A DNA stretch of 64,000 nucleotides from Daphnia carinata (taxonomy: Eukaryota > Arthropoda > Branchiopoda > Diplostraca > Daphniidae): assembly GCF_022539665.2 (NCBI RefSeq), contig NC_081333.1:6136971-6200970 (forward strand). Direction: 5' to 3'. The position numbers and the translations under genes are program-made. The notes under the pieces were generated by a model, which saw only the letters and a list, made by a program, of their open reading frames with translations, was not told where the DNA came from and ran no database searches. Shown in pieces: positions 11,738 to 22,908 of this stretch (within the stretch, counting starts at the first letter, position 1; each line of letters begins with the position of its first letter).

Positions 11738-14663
11738 ACATAAGCTCCCATGACGCTAAATCTGGACAGCAGACTATATTGTAACGAATCGTCTAGCGAA
11801 GCCCCTTCTTGCCTCCTATCTCCAAATAGACTAGAATCGTATACCTGTAGCCCCTTGTGACTCAGAACTTTCACTTACTAACCTAGTTTTAAAAAGTCCC
11901 TTAGAAATATAATAAAAAACGAAGACATGTCCCGGCACATCGGCTAAAAATAGATTTATTTCAGTTGGTCTGAGATTGCCCGAAATGGCCTAAAGTCGCC
12001 CGACCGATTTTTAGCTATCGTCCAAATTCGTTCGATACCGTCCGAATTTGCCCGCCTATACCTCGCCATTGCGCCCAAAATCGCCCGATACCGCCCGATA
12101 TTGCCGCCTATCCTTAAACACTGTGCCGTATGGCTCTCACAGTCGATGGTTAACATATAAAAAGCCATCGGCAACTCACAGTAGGGAGTCGTCCCTTGAA
12201 AGAGCTATCTCGTGTGTACCTCAGCATTCTTCCGAGCCGCTACCTCATCCTCATAAGCTGAAGCGTAAGTCTCTTCTTAGTAATATTCGCTACTTGCCTT
12301 AGTTGTCCCTTAGTAGTGTATGTCAAGTAACTGTTGCGTAATTGTAGGCCTTCGCCTATTCCCTGTTAATTCGACTGGTTGCTTGTGGTGTTTTAATACA
12401 CGTTATTCTACCGTACACGTATTGTTTTACGCTTACTTATACACGACATTGTGAGTAGCAGCGCCGCATTAGTTTATGTTTCCATATTGGAGACAACATG
12501 ACAACGTCGTGTCCTCCTTTACTATATTGATTTGTATAAGTTGTATACCAAAAATTACAAAACGTTCATAGCTCAGTCATAAGGCTTTGGCGTGCAAGTT
12601 TGGAAGTCGGTGGTTCAACCCTACATAGTGACTGATTGTATTTCATTGCTTATACATTTCAGATCACTCTTTTTAAAAATTTTGAATTTTTTTTTATTCA
12701 AGAGAGATTGTTAATTCATTTTAATCATCCAAAGCTAACATTTTTCCAATTACTATTACTTCCCTGGGTTCGCCTAAATTCCGGTTATAAATCAGAAACT
12801 TCGTCACCTTAGCCAGCTTACAATATTCATCTAACCTGTGATGGGAATTCATTTTTTTACATAAGCTCCCATGGCACTAATTTGGGACATCAGACTATAA
12901 ACTAAATAACATTGGTAGGTTGTGTTTCGATTATAAATCAACAGTGGTATAGTCGTACGGTGTTGGAACACCAACTCGGAGGTTGGTGGTTCAATACCAG
13001 TTGGGGCTCTCGTGCAAATATTTATTTATTACTTGTAATTTTTAATCTTATTTTGTGAGATTTTATACAATCGCCAAAGACACTTTAAACAAACGCAATA
13101 TCAACAAATCTTGGTATTAATAGATTCGTTTAAATGTTCTCCACGGGGCTGTTAAATATTTTATGAAAATAATATGACAATATTCATCTAACCAATGATT
13201 TAAATTCTTATATTTTTTACATAAGCCCCCGTGACGCTAATTTCGTACAGCAGACTACATACAAGTAGACATGTTATGTTTTTCAATAATTTTACACTCA
13301 CCATGGCATAATTGTAAGATGTTGAATTGTCAACAAAAAGGCTAATGTTTCTATACCGTATGGAAACTATACAACTACTTGTATTTCCTTTTTTCTTTGA
13401 ATTTTTTCGTATTTGATGAGATATTTTAAATTCAATAAGAACATCCTAAACTAAAGCATATAATCAATACTGGTATAAATAGATTCGTTTAAGTTTCCTC
13501 TACATGGCTGTTAAATATTTTATGAAAATCATATGAAAATATTTATATAATGGGTGATTGTAATTCTTATATTTTTTACATAAGCTCCCGTTGAAATCAC
13601 TAAAAATACCTCACACTACTACAATATCAATAATATTAGGATAAATAGATACGTTTAAGTTTTCTCTACATGGCTGTTGAATATTTTATGAAAATCATGT
13701 GAAAATATGCATCTAATCGGTAATTGTAATTTTTATGTTTTTCCCATAAGGCCCCATGACGCTAATTTGGGACAGCAGACTACATACATTAATACATGTT
13801 ATGCTTTTTAATAATTCTTTGTTAACCATGGCATAGTCGTAAGACGTTCGATTGCCACACTAAAGGACAATGGTTCTATACTGGCAAGCCAAAATTTTTA
13901 AGTTTCGTTTTCCTCATCTTAATCATTTTATAAAAATCATGTGAAAATATGCATCTAATCGGTAATTGAAATTTTTATGTTGTTCACATAAGGCCCCATG
14001 ACGCTAATTTGGGACAGTAGACTACATGCAAAAAGACATGCTATGATTTTTAATTCTTATTTGTTAAGCATGGCGTAGTCGTAAGACGTTTGATTGCCAC
14101 AGTAAAGGATAATGGTTCTATACTGTCAACACACCATTTTTAAATTTCGTCTTCCTCATTTCCTTATTTTTCCTTTTTTGTGAAATATTTTGAAATCACT
14201 AAAGATACCTCACACTACTTGAATATCATTAAAATTAGGATCAATAGATTCGTTTAAGTTTTCTCTACATGGCCATTGAATATTTTATAGAAGTCATGTC
14301 AAAATGCGCATCTAATCGGTGATTGCATTTTTATGTTTTTTTACATAAGCTTCCGTGACGCTAATTTGGGACAGCAGACTACATACTAAATGACGTCCTA
14401 GGCTTTTCTATCAAGTTGTGTTAAACATGGCATAGCTGTAAGACGGTGGATTGCTGATATAAAGGGTGATGGATCTATACCGCTTTGGCACCACATTAAT
14501 TTTTCATATCCTCATTTTTGAAATTTTCCTGTTTGGTGAGATATTTTTGAAATCACTAAGAACACCTTAAAATAAAGATATATCAATAATATTTGTGCCA
14601 ATAGATTTGTTTAAGTTTTCTCTGCATGGCTGTAGAATATTTTGTGAAATCATGTCACAATAT
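11738..14663 (+). repeat. Tandem array of tRNA-like units, left part
   Basis: Units of about 357 bp share three landmarks: CATAAGCTCCCRTGACGCTA followed by ATTTGGGACAGCAGACTACA; a tRNA-like module; and a block around ATAGATTCGTTTAAGT followed by TACATGGCTGTTGAATATTT. The first landmark starts at about 11738, 12861, 13221, 13746, 13989 and 14344. The tRNA-like modules begin near 12565, 12945, 13303, 13826, 14070 and 14427. The module has a box-A-like TAGCTCAGTC/ATAGTCGTAAG and a box-B-like GGTTCAAYCC. Older units keep the B box best (12615, 12995). Some units are partly deleted. The array is interrupted by the Gypsy element and continues at 21614. Confidence 0.75.
11780..12520 (+). repeat. Possible LTR-derived insertion in the first array unit
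   Basis: About 740 bp unlike the other array units splits the first unit. It starts TGTAACGAATCG and is flanked on both sides by ACTATATT-like sequence (about 11771 and 12520). A TGTA...GACA boundary at about 12449 could be an LTR end. No coding sequence or partner LTR was found, so the nature is uncertain. Confidence 0.3.
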
Positions 14664-15120
14664 TGTCGCGATTATAACCTTGTAATACTAAATAGTCATG
14701 TCATGCCTTTAACAAAGTCGATGTCACGATGGGCCTTTTGTGTTCATTGCATGGAAAACGTTGCTGTGTTGTTTTGTTATAGTGTACCAGGAAAAACTTT
14801 GTTCATGTTGTACCTAGAATTATCTTTTCTCAAGTCTATGAAGAACGTAGTTACTACTCTTTCGTTATTTGGAGTAGTTGTGTTTAGGAGCTAGTAGAAA
14901 ATAGAGCGTTAATGTTGAAAGTCAATTCTGTGTTTGATTGAATATAAAGTGTTAGCGAGCTACTGGTTGTGCCTTAGCCAGTAGTGGTTAAACAGTGGAT
15001 TGCCTGTAACGTTATTGCAGCAACTAACTGTGTTTTCATCATTGGCGAATAATCAACAAAGTGAAGTGTTTATGAATCAACTTATTCGTGTTTGTGGAAG
15101 TGTCCATTTTGCCCGTGACA
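14664..15120 (+). repeat. Gypsy 5' LTR
   Basis: Direct repeat of 21273-21613, with one extra 17-bp segment. It probably continues past the shared part (15021) to GTGACA at 15120, giving TG...CA ends. The following AAATTGGTGGAGACGC would then contain the primer-binding site; I could not assign its tRNA. Confidence 0.7.
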
Positions 15121-15275
15121 AAATTGGTGGAGACGCAGGGTAAACGGACGCCACACGACCAGATTCTACAACCTCACGTGATCCCGTTTGTCACAGATGC
15201 CAACAGAACCACCCAGAACCTCGCGTTCTTAAGATAATCTTTTACCTATCCAAATTTATTTTTTCTTGTCGGTTA

Positions 15276-16382
15276 GTGTTAGTACGTCGTTTAACAAAGA
15301 TGTCGAGAAGAGGGAATAGACCAGACTTCGAAGAAGAACGAGTTAAGGAACGCGACCCCCCGATATTTAGTGGAACACCAGGGGAAGATGTAGTAGAATG
15401 GATTGCAACATTTGAACAAATTGCTGATCGTAACTTATGGAATCCTGTACGTCGAATGCGTGATTTCGCACTTTTTTTAGATGGAATAGCACGAAAGTGG
15501 TATCGCAGTCTTCGACCTGTACCTGCGAACTACGAAGAATTGAAAACCGAGTTATTGAACGCTTTTAAAAACCCCAACTATGAATATAACTTGGAGACCC
15601 AACTTCGAAGTCGGTATCAAGGAGTTGATGAACCGGTTATGAGCTATTGCTTTGACGTAGCCTATCTGTGTTCAAAAATCGATCCCAACATGACAGAGAG
15701 TACGAAGATTAGTCATGTTTTACGTGGTATAAAACCCACTCTTATGGAACGAGTATATCCGTTGATAGTTCCAGGGGTAACCGACACTAAAGCGTTATAC
15801 CAACTTTTACAGCTCCATTCGCAAGCCTCTCACATGGCTAATAGGGGAGAATGGTCGGCCAGAGTACTAAATTCCACTTCTGATTCCGCATCACCAGTCA
15901 TGGTTATAAATAGTACGAATACGACTTCCTAGGCTTATGTGACGCAGGATCAATTAAAAACTGCGATTGAATCGGTAGTCACTCACGATCAATTGAAGAC
16001 AGTCATTACGGGAGTTCAGAATGATCCTTCGTCAGGGTTTGCGAGCATGGAGAAAATGCTTACCGGGATCTACGAACAAAAAATGGAAAAAAATGACCGA
16101 TTCTTTCGGGATCAAGGCAGGAGATTTTACCAGCCATCGGACTCGAGAGAAGAACGAGATTATCCGAAGGGGAGATTTCAAAATCATTATTCGAGAAATT
16201 CCCAGGAAATTATACGATGCTATACGTGTCAAATGACGGGGCATATGGCTCGAAACTGTCCTAACTTTGAGAAAAAATGTCATACCTGTGGGAAGCCTGG
16301 ACATCTTGCTCGCGACTGCCAGAATCAAGATAATTCCAGTTCGAACACACCATCTTCTAGTACATATGTTACAAAAAACTAA
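15276..16382 (+). pseudogene. Gypsy gag with two CCHC zinc knuckles
   Basis: The first open frame (15276-15932) has a retrotransposon gag domain: the FSGTPGEDVVEWIATFEQIA start, a WYRSL segment, and a helical remainder. A TAG at 15930-15932 stops it. The same frame resumes at 15939 and carries two zinc knuckles, CYTCQMTGHMARNC and CHTCGKPGHLARDC, before a TAA at 16382. The natural start is more likely the ATG at 15300 (MSRRGN). Gag would assemble the cytoplasmic particle and package RNA; the stop makes this copy defective. Confidence 0.85.
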
Positions 16383-16390
16383 GTAACCCG

Positions 16391-16738
16391 ATGACTCATG
16401 GAAGGAGTAATGTAGCCGTCACATGTACTCTTCCTTTGCTGGACCACACTTTAAATCTGGTTTTTAAGGATGTGGATTGCCATGGTCATCGGGTTAGAGC
16501 CGTCATTGATACGGGCGCGGGTATATCTGTGATCTCCCCTGAATTCCATCGTCAACTGTTTTCGGGAAGCGTAAAGAAGTGGGATGGTCCTAACATTTTG
16601 ACGGCAGATGGGAAGTTTATGGTTCCAAGCGGGATTTGTAATATAGAAATAAAAATTGATGGGCATCTAATTTCGGTCACAGCGGCTATTTTATACATTA
16701 ACGGATTTACTTTACTTTTGCCCAAAAAGAATGTCTAG
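16391..16738 (+). pseudogene. Gypsy aspartic protease
   Basis: A 115-codon frame contains the aspartic protease motif VIDTGAGISVIS (catalytic D-T-G at about residues 40-42) in a retropepsin-like context. It normally lies at the N-terminus of pol and cleaves gag-pol. It ends where unrelated sequence begins, so the link to reverse transcriptase is lost. Confidence 0.8.
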
Positions 16739-16753
16739 CAGCTAACACCTCAC

Positions 16754-18330
16754 ACTTAACAGGTATGTGTTAATCTTTACGTTTAAGGAAGACTGGCCAG
16801 CTTATTCCATCTATTTTCAGGGAAAAGGCAGGATTTGTCTAATAGGACAATGAAAACCAAACTTTAAAAAAATTAGAAAAATAGAAGAAGAAGAAATTAA
16901 AAAAGAAAAATAACAAGAAGTGGTCCTGAATTGCTAAACTTGCACAAGCCACCGAGGCAGCATCAGTGTCATCAACCTCTGATCCGACAGAGTTTGTCAA
17001 AACAGGTATTCCTGAACCAAGACCAACAAGTACACTGCTAACACAAATTTTCAACAGTGAAGGCTGCCTAGTATTCAGCTAATTTGATTTAGGAGAACTA
17101 TCTTATCCCTCACCCATTCTGAACAAGACCACTTTAGATTCAAAAGTGGCAACGATAAAAAAAAAACTCAAAGCCAAAGTGAAAATCTTGGATGGCCAAA
17201 CTGAAGTTGAATGCGAGAAGTATTGAAGAGAAACAGGCATGGAAAGGTGCTCTGCAAAGAGCAGAAGGTTTTCAGGTAAACTTTCAATTTGACAAACATA
17301 TTTTTAAAATTTTAAATAATTTAACCTTTCTGTATTGCAATAGGTGAAAAACAATGTGGAATTGCTTGCTAAATCTATTAAGAAACAAGATGAAATCAAA
17401 TCAAATTGTAAAAGAAGTTGGCTGAACGCATCGAAGAATAGGAAAAGAGAAAGGAATAACAACAGAAAACGAGAAAAGCCAACATTAAGAAAAAGAAAAC
17501 TGAAAAGAAAGAACATAAACCGAATGAACACCGCACACTTAACAGGTATGTCTAACATTTACATTTAAGGAAGACCGGCCAGTTTATTCCATTGATTTTC
17601 AGAGAAAAAGCTGGAATTGTCTGATAAGACAACGAAAATCAAACTTTAACGGAAGTTAGAGGGAATGAAGAAGAAATTAAAAAGGAAAAGTAAGAAGAAG
17701 AGGTCCTGAATTGCCAAACATGCTCGAGCCACCAAGGCAGCATCTGTGTCATCAACCTCTGGTCTTTCAGAGTTTGTTAAAACAGAAATTCCTGAAGCAA
17801 GACTAGCAAGTACTCTGCCAACACCGATTTTTAACAGTGGAGGCTGCCTAGTTTCCGGCAAATTTGACTTTGGAGAATTATCTAATTCCTCACCCATTCT
17901 GAATAAGACCACTTTAGATCCAGAAGTGGCAACGATTAAAATGAAAGAAAATAAAACTTAAACCAAAAATGAAAATCTTGGTAGGCCAAGCTGAAGTTGA
18001 AAATGCAAGAAGTATTGAAGAGAAACAGGCAAATGGTGCTCTGCAAATAGCTGAAGGTTTTCAGGTAAACTTTCAATTTGACAAAAATATTTGTAAGATC
18101 TTGAAAACTTTTAACCTTTCTGTATTGCAATAGGTAAAAGACTATGTGGAATTGCTTGCCAAACCAATTAATGAACGAGATCAAATCAAATCAGAGAGTA
18201 ACAAAAATTGCGCTGAACGAATCGAAGAAAAGGAAAAGAGAAAGGAATAACAACAGAAAAGGAGAAAAGCCAACATTAAGAAAAAGAAAACTGAAAAGAA
18301 AGAACATAAAGTGAATAAACTAAAGAAAAA
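16754..18330 (+). repeat. Tandem duplication of a 784-bp exon-intron block replacing Gypsy RT
   Basis: Two direct copies, about 16754-17537 and 17538-18330, begin with CTTAACAGGTATGT. Each holds two exon-like segments bounded by GTAAAC/GTATGT donors and TTTTCAG or TGCAATAG acceptors. The translated parts share a serine/threonine segment (SVSSTSGLSEFVKTEIPEA) and a coiled-coil-like charged stretch (lysine/glutamate-rich, VELLAKPINERDQIKS). Frameshifts and stops break both. Downstream, 18330-18525 continues an open charged frame to a TAA, with AATAAA-like signals near 18777. I do not recognise the gene. Confidence 0.6.
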
Positions 18331-18530
18331 AGGCAAATTTATCGCATGAAAGACTGATACTGACTGATGGATCAGCTAAACTTGTGTTCTTTCATGTGCA
18401 GCCATGTCGTGATAGTTTTTTAGAAAAATACACTGATATGCCTTCCATGATCGTGGAAAATTTGAAGAAAAAAAATCTTAGATTCAATTTAAAAGGTTTA
18501 GTGTCTTCACTAATAAGAGACTCATAAAAA

Positions 18531-19400
18531 AAAATCCGTCGTAGTAGAAAATTGATTTGTCATTATTAGTAGCTTTGCTAACGTAAAGTGTAAAGCTTCC
18601 TTATATCTCAATGTAGTATGTGATGTGTAATTAGGTAATCAATAGCTGCTTGAAAATGTACAAAAGGTGAAAACAGGACACGAAGAACGAACAAAATCAT
18701 TTATAGCAGTAGGTTATGATTTTAATATATTTATTGGGCTCTTTGTAATTGTTAAAAGAATGGAAAATGTATAAAGAATAAATAGTATTAGAATCAATAT
18801 TGAATTACAATAGTCTTTGTTTTGGTCCTTGCCTCATACGATAGTTCAAGTTTGTACTATTATTCCTATAAACATTATTTATCAAATGTTAATAATAATA
18901 AACTAGTCTTCGTGGTAACATATTTTTGTTCCCAGCAACCACAAAAGCCCCGCGGAACTCATTCAGTTTCCTTATTCACAACGAATCAGTGGTCTTTACC
19001 TATGGCATAAGTATCGACAAAGGGAAGTTATAAGGGAGATGGACTGGGGGTTGGGGGAATAATCAAAGAGGGTGGACAGAACAAGGCTAAGTGCGAAAAA
19101 CATTAATTTCTTGTATTATATTAAAAAAAGCCGATAGTAGTTCAATAAACAAAAATTGTGAAAAATGAACTTTATTTAACGGCATATTAGCAATATATCA
19201 ATACTAACATAATCCGAAATCAGATTGCTAACGAATAAAAAGATTAACTAACGTACATACGCTAACATTGTTTGATCTCGGCAAACCTTATAGAAGGTAA
19301 CGGTTTCAGCAACCTATGTACATTCCACTTTCCACGGAATAGGAGGTTGGAAATATATTTTGAAAATAAATATAAAGTTTGTGGGAACATGGAAATTAAA
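18531..19400. other. Unassigned DNA inside the Gypsy element
   Basis: AT-rich, no coding potential recognised. A segment at 18940-19020 (CCCCGCGGAACTCATTCA ... GTGGTCTTTA) recurs at about 55258-55415, so it belongs to a dispersed repeat. Confidence 0.4.
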
Positions 19401-19403
19401 CGG

Positions 19404-19546
19404 AGAAAAAGGCCCAGTCCAATGGAGAAAAAGGCCCACTTTTGAATTTGGAAAAAAGTGGGCCTTTTTCGTATGGGCCTTTTTCGTCTGGGCCTTTTTC
19501 GCGGGCCTTTTTCGTCTGGGCCTTTTTCGTCTGGGCCTTTTTCTCC
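19404..19546. repeat. GGGCCTTTTTC microtandem array with inverted copies (hairpin)
   Basis: Six direct copies of GGGCCTTTTTCGTCT-like units (about 19459-19546) follow two inverted copies (GAGAAAAAGGCCCA, about 19404-19440). The two sets could pair as a hairpin around 19440-19458. The plus-strand reading frame runs through it into the integrase and gives repeated GPFS/WAFF residues. Confidence 0.85.
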
Positions 19547-20938
19547 GCCAATCGCAAAATTCAGGCAATCGAATCGTTACAATCACTGGAGTGGGGTAGT
19601 GTAATTGCTGGATTGAAAGAAAATAAACCAACGAGAGAAATCAAGAAAATGACGCGAAACTTCACATTGAGAGATGGAATTTTGTTTCGACAACATATAC
19701 AAAATGGTGCAGCTCATTACCGTCTTTGTATACCACTTCCACTACTAGAGGAGATTCTATTAGCATGTCACGATGACTTAACCGCCGGTCACCTTGGGAG
19801 AACCCGTACCATCAATAAAGTTGAGTCACGTTATTTTTGGCCAAGCATGCGGAAAGATATTGTTGAAAACATCAAAACCTGTATTGATTGTCAAAGCAAA
19901 AAGAAACCTTCACAAGCTCCCGCTGGTTTGCTAAACCCCATCAGAACACAACAACCTTTAGAAAAAATGGGACTGTATTTACTAGGACCTTTTCCACGTT
20001 CTAAATCAGGAAATAGACACATCATAATTGCCGTGGATTATTTCACGAAATTTGTCATTGCAAACGCGGGACCTTCAGCAGATACAAGACAGGTGGTGAA
20101 TTTTTTTGTTCACCGGATCGTATTGCAACATGGAGCACCGTTGAATTTGATTACAGATCGGGGACAATGTCTTGTTTCTAACTTTGCCGAAGAACTGTTC
20201 AAAGCCCTACAAAGTAATCACTTGGTGACTACGGCTTACCATCCACAATGCAATGGTCTTGTTGATCGATGCAATCACACTTTTACACCAATGTTGTCTA
20301 TGTTCGTGAATTCTTCTCATGATGATTGGGATGAAGCGTTAGATTTTGTCACGTTTGGATATAACACCAGCAAACACGAGTCAACTGGTGTTAGCCCATT
20401 CTTTATGCTTTACGGTAGAGAAGCCATACTTCCCATAGATGCAGCGTTGGGTAACAATCCGAACCCTATTTACCTAGATGGATCTGATGCAAACTAGGTA
20501 CAACAAATGATTCAGCGATTAACATTGGCACTAGAGATGGTCAAGAGACGAATGCTAACAGTACAAAACCGTCAAAAGAAAAACTATGATGCTCATCATC
20601 GCCACACTAACTATTCTGTAGGCGATCTAGTATGGATTTATAGACCACTCCGGAAGAAAGGTCGTTCTGAGAAATTACTACATCGATATCATGGACCATT
20701 CAAAGTGTTTAAAAAATGCAAGGATCTCAACTATATAGTTGAACTGCGGCGGGGAAGATTTAAAGTGAGCGATCGTGTTCATGTATCAAAAATGAAACCA
20801 TTCTATAAGCGGCAAAGTTTAAATTCAAAAACCTTTCTTCGGAAAAATACTACAAAGAAAAATAAAGGTAGGAAAGAACTAGAGGTTATTTCAGTATCAT
20901 CAGATGTTTTCCGTGGAAATGACACAAGTTCCATATAA
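19442..20938 (+). pseudogene. Gypsy integrase, degenerate
   Basis: The frame carries the HHCC zinc-binding region (HDDLTAGHLG ... CIDCQ), then an rve core with the first aspartate in AVDYFTKF and the second in LITDRGQC. In the third motif the usual glutamate of NGLVERFN is replaced: the sequence reads NGLVDRCN. A stop at 20495-20497 separates the last part, 20507-20938, which holds the C-terminal GPY/F-like region (YHGPFKV). A serine-rich tail continues to 21241. The first 40 codons come from the GGGCCTTTTTC repeats, not from integrase. The E-to-D change, the stop and the missing reverse transcriptase show that it is inactive. Confidence 0.85.
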
Positions 20939-21272
20939 ATGGATTTTACAGATGCATCAGATGATCAACCGATTGAGACAAATGCTGCAGATGAAACTAG
21001 AATTGCCAAAAGCTCCTCAGATGACACGTCAGATGAGAGCGCAATCGAACGGATCTCTTCAGATGCTACCTATCAATCAACAGCCAAACGATCGCCAATG
21101 AAATCTACAGATGCACAAAAACTAAAGACAACATTACCCTTGTCCATTCAAAGAGAAAGTAAAAGAAAACGTGTGATTTATGATAATCTGAGACCTCGGC
21201 GCAATGCGCAACCTACATCTCGTCTGGGCATTAACGATTGATCGGGACGATCAATCTCGGAGGTGGGAGTAA

Positions 21273-21613
21273 TGTCGCGATTATAACCTTGTAATACTAA
21301 ATAGTCATGTCGATGTCACGATGGACCTTTTGTGTTCATTGCGTGGAAAACGTTGCTGTGTTGTTTTGTTATAGTGTACCAGGAAAAACTTTGTTCATGT
21401 TGTACCTAGAATTATCTTTTCTCAAGTCTATGAAGAACGTAGTTACTACTCTTTCGTTATTTGGAGTAGATGTGTTTAGGAGCTAGTAGAAAATAGAGCG
21501 TTAATGTTGAAAGTCAATTCTGTGTTTGATTGAATATAAAGTGTTAGCGAGCTACTGGTTGTGCCTTAGCCAGTAGTGGTTAAACAGTGGATTGCCTGTA
21601 ACGTTATTGCAGC
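21273..21613 (+). repeat. Gypsy 3' LTR, truncated
   Basis: Direct repeat of the 5' LTR, preceded by the polypurine tract at 21257-21272. Matching stops at 21613, where array sequence resumes. Confidence 0.85.
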
Positions 21614-22640
21614 CATGCAAGTTTTCGCCATTTGATGAGATATTTTGGAATCACTAAGAACACCTTATACTAAAGCAATATCATCAATACGGGTATCAAT
21701 AGATTCGTTTAAGTTTCCTTTACATTGTTGAATATTTTATGAAAATCATGTGAGAATATTTATGTAATGGCTGATTGTAATTCTTATGTATTTTCCATAA
21801 GCTCCCGTGACGCTAATTTGGGACAGCAGACTACATACAGAAAGACATGTTATGCTTTTGAACTATTTTGTGTTAACCATGGCATAGTCGTAAGGCGTTC
21901 GCTTGCCACTACAAAAGGGTAATGGTTCTATACTGTCAAGTCAGTATTTTTAAATTTTTTAATCCCCCTTTCCTTTTTTCCTCTTTTTTGTGAGATATTT
22001 TAAAATCACTTAAGATAGCTTACACCACTACAGTATCAACAATATTAGGATCGATTGATTCGTTTACGTTTTCTCTACATGGCTGTTGAATATTTTGTGA
22101 AAATCATGTTATAATATTCATCTAATCGATGATTGCAGGTCCTCTGTTTTTCGCATAAGTTCCCATGACGCTAATTTGGGACAGCATACTGCGTACTAAA
22201 TGACGTATTATAGTTTTCTAAATCGGTATGTTAAGGGTGGCGTAGTCGTAAGACTTGGGTTGTCAACTCGAAGATTGATGGTTCAAATCCAGTAGCAGAA
22301 TATGAAAAGATAGCTTTGAGTAATTTTTTCACTTTTTATAACATTTTGTGAGATACTTTTACATCTGCAATGACACCGAATGACAGACTTGTTTAATCTT
22401 CCTCTGCATTTCTATTGCATATTATAAAAATTATGCGACAATATTCATGTTATCGGTGAGTGCTATTCTTATGGCGAGCTGTATCATTCATTAAAATCTC
22501 GGTGACAGTGGCTCTGTCGTAAGATCTTGGCATGGTAATTATAGGATTGAAGGATCGATACTTAATGGGACAAATATTTATTATTTTCCATTATTGGTTT
22601 TTTATCACATTTTGTGTGATATTGTGGAATTGCATGTTTG
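21614..22640 (+). repeat. Tandem array of tRNA-like units, right part
   Basis: The array resumes with the same landmarks. ATTTGGGACAGC motifs are at about 21812 and 22171. tRNA-like modules begin at about 21880, 22236 (box B GGTTCAAATCC) and 22505. Spacing is again about 356 bp, then 269 bp at the degenerate end. Confidence 0.75.
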
Positions 22641-22908
22641 TAAGAAAAAGTAGGGAGTTTTAGTGAGTTTCTTGGGATCCTTTTGTGTGATTTTAGAGGA
22701 CAAGAAAATAAAGGAATTTCTTCAACAATGAAAACAAAAAAAACAGTGTAATTTCACAGTAACATGACAAGTGGCTAGTAAAACAAGCGGTAAATGTATA
22801 AAAAAAACCTATTTGCTGGCACTTTTTTCTTCAACGTCTTTGTTTCTTTAAAGTAAAATAGACTGTATTAAATATCAAGCAGAAAACTGGAAACTGAAAA
22901 GCTTTTGC
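22641..22908. other. Spacer between array and PHD gene
   Basis: AT-rich, no feature recognised apart from being the 3' flank of the minus-strand PHD gene. Confidence 0.4.

Larger units (their letters stand above)
14664..21613 (+). mobile_element. Defective Ty3/Gypsy LTR retrotransposon
   Basis: Two long direct repeats begin TGTCGCGATTATAACC, at 14664 and 21273. Between them lie gag, protease and integrase on the plus strand. The 3' LTR is preceded by a polypurine tract (GGAGGTGGGAGTAA). The 5' LTR probably ends at 15120 (TGTC...GACA). The 3' copy matches only to 21613, so its end is truncated, which explains the lack of a target duplication. The 3' LTR also lacks 17 bp present in the 5' LTR. 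Reverse transcriptase and RNase H are absent; 16754 to about 19400 holds unrelated sequence instead. The element sits inside the tRNA-like array. Confidence 0.88.

Noticed and set aside
12048-12302. Overlapping open frames on both strands in the first array unit
   Set aside because: They lie in the possible LTR-derived insertion, show no family motif and mirror each other across strands.
12565-12640. A possible functional tRNA gene
   Set aside because: A- and B-box-like sequences are present, but no full cloverleaf with paired acceptor stem could be drawn, and the module recurs in diverged form in every array unit. It is better seen as tRNA-derived repeat sequence.
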